DNA from: Asterias amurensis
Taxonomy: Eukaryota; Echinodermata; Asteroidea; Forcipulatida; Asteriidae
DNA: 64,000 nucleotides
Assembly (NCBI RefSeq): GCF_032118995.1
Contig: NC_092649.1
Span: forward strand, 16,557,332 to 16,621,331
Direction: 5' to 3'
In this document: positions 54,861-64,000 of the stretch, one piece after another
How the letters are laid out: each line of letters starts with the position of its first letter
How positions within the stretch are numbered: the stretch's first letter is position 1
Notes under the pieces: generated by a model
What the model was told of the DNA's origin: nothing
Database searches by the model: none
Seen by the model: only the letters and a program-made list of their open reading frames with translations
Program-made: the position numbers and the translations under genes

Positions 54861-55040
54861 ATACTATCCACCTCTTCCCATTACTCGTTACAAAGTAAGG
54901 TTTTATGCTAATAATAATTTTGAGTAATTACCAATGTGTCCACTGCCTTTAAGAGACACATTGCTTTTAGGGTTGGTGAACCGGCTAGGAATGGGCTAGG
55001 AACGTTTTTTTAAAGACATAAATCTGTTTGAAAACACAAT

Positions 55041-55420
55041 TTAAAGGCAGTGGGCACTATTGGTAATTACCCAAAATAATTGTTAGCATAAAACCTTACT
55101 TGGTAACGAGTAACGGGGAGAGGTTGGTAGTATAAAACATTGTGAAACACGGCTTCCTCTGAAGTAACGTAGTTTTCGAAAAAGAAGTAATTTTCCACGA
55201 GTTTGATTTTGAGACCTCAGATTTAGAATTTGAGGTCTCGAAATCAAGCATCTGAAAGCTCACAACTTCGTGTGACAAGCGTGTTTTTTTTTCATTATTA
55301 TTTCGCAACTTTGATGACCGGTTTGGCTCAAACTGTCACAGGTTTGTTATTTTTATGCATATGTTGAGATACACCAACTGAGAAGACTAGTCTTTGACCA
55401 ATAGTGTCCATTGCCTTTAA
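55041..55420 (+). mobile_element. Family-1 MITE in L3, third copy
   Basis: TTAA at 55,041-55,044 and 55,417-55,420; equivalent of 18,963-19,337. Confidence 0.8.
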
Positions 55421-56885
55421 AAGTAGTTTATATTTATTTACAGTGGTTTATCATCAAGTATGTGGTGTTCCTTTTATTGTGTAAACTTCAATGGTCCGCC
55501 ATTTTGAGAAGTACCAAATTTGCTTTGACAAAATTGGTGTTAGTTCAAGAGTGTAAAAGGAAAAACAAAATTTCCATGTATTTTTGTGTGCATCGTCATT
55601 TTTAATTTTGCTGCTTCGCTCAAAAGCATTTGTGAATTGCATTTGGCAAACGTTGAAGCAAATATTTGAGTGACATGAAAACTGATGATGGTAATGTCTC
55701 TAAAGGCACTGGACCCTATTGGTAAATGTCAAAGACCAGTTGTCTCACTTGGTGCATAAAGTAACAAACCTGTGAAAGTTGGAGTTCAATTGGTCGTAAA
55801 AGTTTCAAGAGAATAATGGAAGAAAAAAGTACCCTTGTTGCACAATTTGTGTGCTTTCAGATGCTTGATTTAGCCCTCAAAATCAAATTCAAACATTCCA
55901 GTGAGAAATTACATCTTTCTCAAACACTACTTTCTTTCAGCAGGAGCTGTTTCTCACAATGCTTTGTACTATCAAACAGCTCTCCATACTCATAACTAAG
56001 TAAGGCTTTATGCTAATAATTACTTTGAGTAACTACTTACAGTGTCCAGTGCATTTATAGAGACATTACCATCATGAACTAATTTTGACCCAACATTAAA
56101 TAACTTACTATTAAACTGTTTTGCAAGATCGATTCAAGTTTACTTGCGTCCATGGCCGCCTCATCCTCAAATTGCTATGTTAGCCATCTCTATAGTGGAG
56201 TCGCACACCCTCACTTGTTCTCTTTCAGTCTCTTCCAATGAGGAGGCAATCCATTGCCAGCTTTCTCATGAATTCAGGAGTTATAAACTAGAAGATGTTA
56301 TCAAAGTACTGCAAAAATCAAAGTAAAAAAAACAAAATCATAAGTAAACAAAAACTGAAAAGTTTTCCAAAATACTAAGAAGTAGTATACAACTCATGAA
56401 TTGAAAGATGGAATGTTCTATTCAACAATGCGGAGCCGAGTTGAATGGAACATTCCATCTTGAAATGAATGAAAGTATTTGCATTATTGCATGTACGAAA
56501 AGCATTCATTACTTGTTTTACATAACATCCAAGTAGACCTTTGTCATTTTGATTGAAGAACACAACATTCAAAACAAATGAAGCGAAGGCCTACAATTTC
56601 TAATTGTGACATAACAACCATTTCTTTTGGTTCGGCCTGTTGGATTCAACCAACAGCTTGTGTGTCTTACAGCTTTTTTGTGATTCGCTGGCCTCACTGA
56701 AAAAGGCAAACTGTGATAGTTCAAGGGGGTCAAAGGAAAACCAGTAAATTTTCAGGTATAATTGTGTGGCTCACCATTTTCTAATGTTGAATCTTCCCAA
56801 CCATATTCATTTCATAGGGAGCACATTGTAAAGCCCAAATTACCCACTCCAAAAGCAAAAAGTGCAATCCAAAAGCAATGTCCCT

Positions 56886-57220
56886 TTAAAGGCAGTGGAC
56901 ACTATTGGTAATTACTCAAAGTAATTAATAGCATAACACCCTAACTTGGTAATGAGTAATGGGGAGAGGTTGATAGTATAGAACATTGTGAGAAACGGTT
57001 CCCTCTGAAGTGACGTAGTTTTTGATTAGTTTTTCAAAAGTTTGATTTTGAGACCTCAAAAATAGAATTTGAGATCTCAAAATCAAACAACTCAAAGCAA
57101 ATTCGTGTCACAAGGGTGTTTTTTCTTTCATAATTATCTCTCAACTTCTACGACCAATTGAGATACATCAAGTGAGAAGACTGATCATTGACAATTACCA
57201 ATAGTGTCCAGTGTCTTTAA
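56886..57220 (+). mobile_element. Family-1 MITE in unit M
   Basis: TTAA at 56,886-56,889 and 57,217-57,220. Confidence 0.8.
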
Positions 57221-57335
57221 GTGTAAGGTAATTCAACATTTGCCAATTTGGGCAACAAAAGCGTTTGTTATGATGTACAAGCACAACTGCTTGATTTAAG
57301 GCCAAAAGTGTTCGATCCAAATGCAATGTGTCTCT

Positions 57336-57477
57336 TTAAAGACATGGACACTGTTGGTTATTCACAGTTGTTGTATCTCACCATATGCATATGTCGCAGG
57401 TTTGTTATTTTATGCATATGTTGAGATACACCAACTGAGAAGACTAGTCTTTGACCAATAGTGTCCATTGCCTTTAA
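57336..57477 (+). mobile_element. Hybrid family-1 MITE (142 bp) made by deletion
   Basis: The left end AGACATGGACACTGTTGG and TTCACAGTTGTTGTATC match the left end of the second long-unit copy (54,063), while TTTGTTATTTTATGCATATG to CCATTGCCTTTAA matches the right end of the third copy (55,420). The join is at a shared CATATGCATA-type word near 57,385-57,400. Confidence 0.8.
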
Positions 57478-58090
57478 AAGTAGTTTATATTTATTTACAG
57501 TGGTTTATCATCAAGTATGTGGTGTTCCTTTTATTGTGTAAACTTCAATGGTCCGCCATTTTGAGAAGTACCAAATTTGCTTTGACAAAATTGGTGTTAG
57601 TTCAAGAGTATAAAAGGAAAAACAAAATGTCCATGTATTTTTGTGTGCATCGTCATTTTTAATTTTGCTGCTTCGCTCAAAAGCATTTGTGAATTGCATT
57701 TAGCAAACGTTGAAGCAAATATTTGAGTGACAGATGAAAACTGATGATGGTAATGTCTCTAAAGGCACTGGACCCTATTGGTAAATGTCAAAGACCAGTC
57801 GTCTCACTTGGTGCATAAAGTAACAAACCTGTGAAAGTTTGAAAGTTGCAAGAGAATAATGGAAGAAAAAAGTACCCTTGTTGCACAATTTGTGTGCTTT
57901 CAGATGCTTGATTTTGCCTTCAAAATCAAATTCAAATATTCCAGTGAGAAATTACATCTTTCTCAAACACTACTTACTTTCAGCAGTGCTGTTTCTCACA
58001 ATGCTTTGTACTATCAAACAGCTCTCCATACTCATAACTAAGTAAGGCTTTATGCTAATAATTACTTTGAGTAATTACTTACAGTGTCCA

Positions 58091-58239
58091 GGGGTCAATT
58101 TCACAAAGAGTTAGGACTAGTCCTAACTTAGGACTAGTCCTAAGAGATATCAAAAACGTACATCTAGTCCTAAGTTAGGACTAGTAACTCGTCCTAATTC
58201 GAGAAAAGACTAGTCCTAACTCTTTGTGAAATCCACCCC
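58091..58239. mobile_element. 149-bp palindromic MITE with ends GGGGTCAATTTCACAAAGAG
   Basis: The left end GGGGTCAATTTCACAAAGAG and the reverse complement of the right end GGGGTGGATTTCACAAAGAG match at 18 of 20 positions; GGACTAGTCC words repeat inside. It interrupts CAGTGTCCA/GTGCCTTTATAG, which is intact in all other units. The target duplication is short and ambiguous (A or CCA). Confidence 0.88.
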
Positions 58240-59022
58240 AGTGCCTTTATAGAGACATTACCAACATGAACTAATTTTGACCCAACATTAAATAACTTAC
58301 TATTGAACTGTTTTGGAAGATCGATTCAAGTTTACTTTTGGCCATCAATGCCTGGTCTCTCCCACCACCATTCGGCGTATACTTGCGTCCATGGCCGCCT
58401 CATCCTCAAATTGCTATGTTAGCCATCTCTATAGTGGAGTCGCACACCCTCACTTGTTCTCTTTCAGTCTCTTCCAATGACGAGGCAATCCATTGCCAGC
58501 TTTCTCATGAATTCAGGAGTTATAAACTAGAAGATGTTATCAAAGTACTGCAAAAATCAAAGTAAAAAACAAAACAAAATCATAAGTAAACAAAAACTGA
58601 AAAGTTTTCCAAAATACTAAGAAGTAGTATACAACTCATGATTTGAAAGATGGAATGTTCTATTCAACGATGCGGAGCCGAGTTGAATGGAACATTCCAT
58701 CTTTAAATGAATAAAAGTATTTGCATTATTGCACGAACGAAAAACATTCATTACTTGTTTTACATAACATCCAAGTAGACCTTTGTCATTTTGATTGAAG
58801 AACACAACATTCAAAACAAATAAAGCAAAGGCCTACAATTTCTAATTGTGACATAACAACCATTTCTTTTGGTTCGGCCTGTTGGATTCAACCAACAGCT
58901 TGTGTGTCTTACAGCTTTTTTGTGATTCGCCGGCCTCGCCGAAAAAGGCAAACTGTGATAGTTCAAGGGGGTCAAAGGAAAACCAGTAAATTTTCAGGTA
59001 TAATTGTGTGGCTCACCATTTT

Positions 59023-60912
59023 CTAATGTTGAATCTTCACAACCATATTCATTCCATAGAGAGCACATTGTAAAGCCCAAATTACCCACTCCAAAAGCAA
59101 AAAGCGCAATCCAAAAGCAATGTCCCTTTAAAGGCAGTGGACACTATTGGTAATTACTCAAAGTAATTAATAGCATAACACCCTAACTTGGTAATGAGTA
59201 ATGGGGAGAGGTTGATAGTATAGAACATTGTGAGAAACGGTTCCCTCTGAAGTGACGTTGTTTTCGAGAAGTTTTTCACAAATTTGATTTTGAGACCTCA
59301 AAAATAGAATTTGAGGTCTCGAAATCAAACAACTGAAAGCAAATTTGTGTCACAAGGGTGTTCTTTCTTTCATAATTATCTCTCAACTTCTACAACCAAA
59401 TGAGATACATCAAGTGAGAAGACTGGTCATTGACAATTACCAATAGTGTCCAGTGTCTTTAAGTGTAAGGTAATTCAACATTTGCCAATACACCAAGTGA
59501 GAAGACTAGTCTTTGACCGATAATGTCCATTGCCTTTAAAAGTAGTGTATATTTATTTGCAGTGGTTTATCATCAAAAGTATGTGGTCTTCCTTTTACTC
59601 TGTAAACTTAAATGGTCCGCCATGGTGTTAGTTCAAGAGTGTAAAAGGAAAAACAAAATGTCCATGTATTTTTGTGTGCATCGTCATTTTTAATTTTGCT
59701 GCTTCGCTCAAAAGCATTTGTGAGTTGCATTTGGCAAAAGTTGAAACAAATATTTGAGTGACAGATGAAAACTGATGATGGTAATGTCTCTAAAAGCACT
59801 GGACCCTATGTGAATGTCAAGGACCAGTTGTCTCACTTGGTGCATAAAGTAACAAACCTGTGAAAATTTGAGTTCAATTGGTCGTAAAAGTTTCAAGAGA
59901 ATAATGGAAGAAAAAAGTGCCCTTGTTGCACAATTTGTGTGCTTTCAGATGCTTGATTTAGCCCTCAAAATCAAATTCAAATATTCCAGTGAAAAATTAC
60001 ATCTTTCTCAAACACTACTTTCTTTCAGCAGGAGCTGTTTCTCACAAGGCTTTGTACTATCAAACAGCTCTCCATTACTAAGTAAGGCTTTATGCTAATA
60101 ATTACTTTGAGTAATTACTTACAGTGTCCAGTGCCTTTATAGAGACATTACCAACATGAACTAATTTTGACCCAACATTAAATAACTTACTATTAAACTG
60201 TGTTGGAAGATCGATCCAAGTTTACTTTCGGCCATCAATGCCTGCTCTCTCCCACCACCATCCTGCGTATACTTGCGTCCATAGCCGCCTCATCCTCAAA
60301 TTGCTATGTTAGCCATCTCTATAGTGGAGTCACACACCCTCACTTGTTCTCTTTCAGTCTCTTCCAATGAGGAGGCAATCCATTGCCAGCTTTCTCATGA
60401 ATTCAGGAGTTATAAACTAGAAGATGTTATCAAAGTACTGCAAAAATCAAAGTTAAAAACAAAACAAAATCATAAGTAAACAAAAACTGAAAGGTTTTCA
60501 AAAATACTAAGAAGTAGTATACAACTCATGAATTGAAAGATGGAATGTTCTATTCAACGATGCGGAGCCGAGTTGAATGGAACATTCCATCTTTAAATGA
60601 ATAAAAGTATTTGCATTATTGCACGAACGAAAAACATTCATTACTTGTTTTACATAACATCCAAGTAGACCTTTGTCATTTTGATTGAAGAACACAACAT
60701 TCAAAACAAATAAAGCAAAGGCCTACAATTTCTAATTGTGACATAACAACCATTTCTTTTGGTTCGGCCTGTTGGATACAACCAACAGCTTGTGTGTCTT
60801 ACAGCTTTTTTGTGATTCGCCGGCCTCGCCGAAAAAGGCAAACTGTGATAGTTCAAGGGGGTCAAAGGAAAACCAGTAAATTTTCAGGTATAATTGTGTG
60901 GCTCACCATTTT
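59023..60912 (+). repeat. Right-array satellite unit 1 (1,890 bp, short type)
   Basis: Short-type unit with the same deletion junction as the left array (TTTGCCAATACACC). Compared with left units it has CTCTCCATTACTAAG (6 bp shorter), GACAGATGAAAACTG (+2), CCCTATGTGAATGTC (-2), TAGAATTTGAGG (-2), CACGAACG (+1) and TGTGTGTCTTAC (-1), which accounts for the 8-bp length difference. Confidence 0.95.
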
Positions 60913-62802
60913 CTAATGTTGAATCTTCACAACCATATTCATTCCATAGAGAGCACATTGTAAAGCCCAAATTACCCACTCCAAAAGCAAAAAGCGCAAT
61001 CCAAAAGCAATGTCCCTTTAAAGGCAGTGGACACTATTGGTAATTACTCAAAGTAATTAATAGCATAACACCCTAACTTGGTAATGAGTAATGGGGAGAG
61101 GTTGATAGTATAGAACATTGTGAGAAACGGTTCCCTCTGAAGTGACGTTGTTTTCGAGAAGTTTTTCACAAATTTGATTTTGAGACCTCAAAAATAGAAT
61201 TTGAGGTCTCGAAATCAAACAACTGAAAGCAAATTTGTGTCACAAGGGTGTTCTTTCTTTCATAATTATCTCTCAACTTCTACAACCAAATGAGATACAT
61301 CAAGTGAGAAGACTGGTCATTGACAATTACCAATAGTGTCCAGTGTCTTTAAGTGTAAGGTAATTCAACATTTGCCAATACACCAAGTGAGAAGACTAGT
61401 CTTTGACCGATAATGTCCATTGCCTTTAAAAGTAGTGTATATTTATTTGCAGTGGTTTATCATCAAAAGTATGTGGTCTTCCTTTTACTCTGTAAACTTA
61501 AATGGTCCGCCATGGTGTTAGTTCAAGAGTGTAAAAGGAAAAACAAAATGTCCATGTATTTTTGTGTGCATCGTCATTTTTAATTTTGCTGCTTCGCTCA
61601 AAAGCATTTGTGAGTTGCATTTGGCAAAAGTTGAAACAAATATTTGAGTGACAGATGAAAATTGATGATGGTAATGTCTCTAAAAGCACTGGACCCTATG
61701 TGAATGTCAAAGACCAGTTGTCTCACTTGGTGCATAAAGTAACAAACCTGTGAAAATTTGAGTTCAATTGGTCGTAAAAGTTTCAAGAGAATAATGGAAG
61801 AAAAAAGTGCCCTTGTTGCACAATTTGTGTGCTTTCAGATGCTTGATTTAGCCCTCAAAATCAAATTCAAATATTCCAGTGAGAAATTACATCTTTCTCA
61901 AACACTACTTTCTTTCAGCAGGAGCTGTTTCTCACAAGGCTTTGTACTATCAAACAGCTCTCCATTACTAAGTAAGGCTTTATGCTAATAATTACTTTGA
62001 GTAATTACTTACAGTGTCCAGTGCCTTTATAGAGACATTACCAACATGAACTAATTTTGACCCAACATTAAATAACTTACTATTAAACTGTGTTGGAAGA
62101 TCGATCCAAGTTTACTTTCGGCCATCAATGCCTGCTCTCTCCCACCACCATCCTGCGTATACTTGCGTCCATAGCCGCCTCATCCTCAAATTGCTATGTT
62201 AGCCATCTCTATAGTGGAGTCACACACCCTCACTTGTTCTCTTTCAGTCTCTTCCAATGAGGAGGCAATCCATTGCCAGCTTTCTCATGAATTCAGGAGT
62301 TATAAACTAGAAGATGTTATCAAAGTACTGCAAAAATCAAAGTTAAAAACAAAACAAAATCATAAGTAAACAAAAACTGAAAGGTTTTCAAAAATACTAA
62401 GAAGTAGTATACAACTCATGAATTGAAAGATGGAATGTTCTATTCAACGATGCGGAGACGAGTTGAATGGAACATTCCATCTTTAAATGAATAAAAGTAT
62501 TTGCATTATTGCACGAACGAAAAACATTCATTACTTGTTTTACATAACATTCAAGTAGACCTTTGTCATTTTGATTGAAGAACACAACATTCAAAACAAA
62601 TAAAGCAAAGGCCTACAATTTCTAATTGTGACATAACAACCATTTCTTTTGGTTCGGCCTGTTGGATACAACCAACAGCTTGTGTGTCTTACAGCTTTTT
62701 TGTGATTCGCCGGCCTCGCCGAAAAAGGCAAACTGTGATAGTTCAAGGGGGTCAAAGGAAAACCAGTAAATTTTCAGGTATAATTGTGTGGCTCACCATT
62801 TT
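60913..62802 (+). repeat. Right-array satellite unit 2 (1,890 bp)
   Basis: Nearly identical to the previous unit; noted differences are AAAATTGATGATGG (~61,660), GTGAGAAATTAC (~61,880) and GGAGACGAG in the hairpin loop (~62,453). Confidence 0.95.
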
Positions 62803-64000
62803 CTAATGTTGAATCTTCACAACCATATTCATTCCATAGAGAGCACATTGTAAAGCCCAAATTACCCACTCCAAAAGCAAAAAGCGCAATCCAAAAGCAA
62901 TGTCCCTTTAAAGGCAGTGGACACTATTGGTAATTACTCAAAGTAATTAATAGCATAACACCCTAACTTGGTAATGAGTAATGGGGAGAGGTTGATAGTA
63001 TAGAACATTGTGAGAAACGGTTCCCTCTGAAGTGACGTTGTTTTCGAGAAGTTTTTCACAAATTTGATTTTGAGACCTCAAAAATAGAATTTGAGGTCTC
63101 GAAATCAAACAACTGAAAGCAAATTTGTGTCACAAGGGTGTTCTTTCTTTCATAATTATCTCTCAACTTCTACAACCAAATGAGATACATCAAGTGAGAA
63201 GACTGGTCATTGACAATTACCAATAGTGTCCAGTGTCTTTAAGTGTAAGGTAATTCAACATTTGCCAATACACCAAGTGAGAAGACTAGTCTTTGACCGA
63301 TAATGTCCATTGCCTTTAAAAGTAGTGTATATTTATTTGCAGTGGTTTATCATCAAAAGTATGTGGTCTTCCTTTTACTCTGTAAACTTAAATGGTCCGC
63401 CATGGTGTTAGTTCAAGAGTGTAAAAGGAAAAACAAAATGTCCATGTATTTTTGTGTGCATCGTCATTTTTAATTTTGCTGCTTCGCTCAAAAGCATTTG
63501 TGAGTTGCATTTGGCAAAAGTTGAAACAAATATTTGAGTGACAGATGAAAACTGATGATGGTAATGTCTCTAAAAGCACTGGACCCTATGTGAATGTCAA
63601 AGACCAGTTGTCTCACTTGGTGCATAAAGTAACAAACTTGTGAAAATTTGAGTTCAATTGGTCGTAAAAGTTTCAAGAGAATAATGGAAGAAAAAAGTGC
63701 CCTTGTTGCACAATTTGTGTGCTTTCAGATGCTTGATTTAGCCCTCAAAATCAAATTCAAATATTCCAGTGAAAAATTACATCTTTCTCAAACACTACTT
63801 TCTTTCAGCAGGAGCTGTTTCTCACAAGGCTTTGTACTATCAAACAGCTCTCCATTACTAAGTAAGGCTTTATGCTAATAATTACTTTGAGTAATTACTT
63901 ACAGTGTCCAGTGCCTTTATAGAGACATTACCAACATGAACTAATTTTGACCCAACATTAAATAACTTACTATTAAACTGTGTTGGAAGATCGATCCAAG
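62803..64000 (+). repeat. Right-array satellite unit 3 (partial, runs off the window)
   Basis: The first 1,198 bp of a third 1,890-bp unit. The private change AACAAACTTGTG occurs near 63,633. Confidence 0.95.

Larger units (their letters stand above)
54063..54952 (-). mobile_element. Family-1 MITE in L3, second copy, interrupted
   Basis: TTAA at 54,063-54,066 and 54,949-54,952. The L2 equivalent reads AATATTTTATACTATCC without interruption; here the same sequence is split after TTTTATA by 54,329-54,860. Confidence 0.82.
52532..56780 (+). repeat. Long satellite unit L3 (4,249 bp, with a 532-bp insertion)
   Basis: Same module order as L2. It is longer because two inverted-repeat elements lie inside its second family-1 MITE (54,329-54,860). 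It also has a small local expansion of ATTTAAATCTA-like words at 53,930-53,985. Confidence 0.9.
56781..59022 (+). repeat. Intermediate satellite unit M (2,242 bp; 2,093 without insertion)
   Basis: It starts like a long unit (TTGGGCAACAAAAGCG at ~57,248, absent from short units) but jumps at ~57,278 to the far side of the long block and keeps a hybrid MITE (57,336-57,477). Right part as in short units, with an extra 149-bp MITE (58,091-58,239). Confidence 0.88.

Overview
This is a eukaryotic, repeat-dominated window with no intact protein-coding gene that I can defend. The most likely source is an echinoderm, probably a sea star (Asteroidea). That rests on my recognition of several short inverted-repeat element families that I associate with asteroid genomes (ends such as AGGCAGTGGACACTATTGG, GGGGTCAATTTCACAAAGAG and TATAACACCCCTTGCAAG), on DIRS-type and non-LTR retroelement debris, and on the absence of any bacterial operon structure. 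No database search was possible, so the organism call is an inference.

Layout. (1) 1-17,079: nine head-to-tail copies of a ~1,898-bp satellite unit, itself built from nested inverted-repeat elements (MITEs). (2) 17,080-20,659: one longer, truncated relative of the unit (~3.6 kb type). (3) 20,660-48,510: a ~28-kb island of other sequence holding a dead non-LTR retrotransposon (21.6-23.2 kb, minus), a 5.8-kb G-rich telomere-like array of GGGTTAGA variants (23.24-29.01 kb), a 3-kb array of alternating 52/53-bp units (29.02-31.99 kb), a broken DIRS-type retroelement (31.99-33.79 kb, minus) with an 11-bp minisatellite inside it, a 170-bp satellite (34.87-36.79 kb), a ~900-bp tandem duplication whose second copy is split by a ~2-kb insert, and several MITEs and promoter-like CpG-richer patches (39.7-46.6 kb). 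(4) 48,511-59,022: two long (~3.6-3.7 kb) units and one intermediate (~2.1 kb) unit of the same satellite family, two of them carrying further insertions. (5) 59,023-64,000: a second short-unit array of 1,890-bp period, running off the window.

How the parts fit. The left and right satellite domains have the same orientation and the same modules. The long, intermediate and short units form a deletion series: short units lack a ~1.7-kb block that long units have, and the intermediate unit keeps a recombinant remnant of it. This looks like a satellite being born from a nested-MITE composite, with the short form amplified separately on both sides of the island (1,898 versus 1,890 bp, each internally >98% alike by eye). 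At least six unrelated tandem repeats sit between 23 and 41 kb, which suggests heterochromatin (pericentromeric or subtelomeric), although no centromere or chromosome end can be proven from sequence alone.

Coding potential is weak. Nearly all short open frames lie inside repeats and recur only because the repeat recurs. The best non-repeat candidates are a pair of splice-compatible exons on the minus strand (41,281-41,662), a possible first exon at 44,460, a 90-codon open frame at 20,892 and a 119-codon frame at 37,321; none is recognised.
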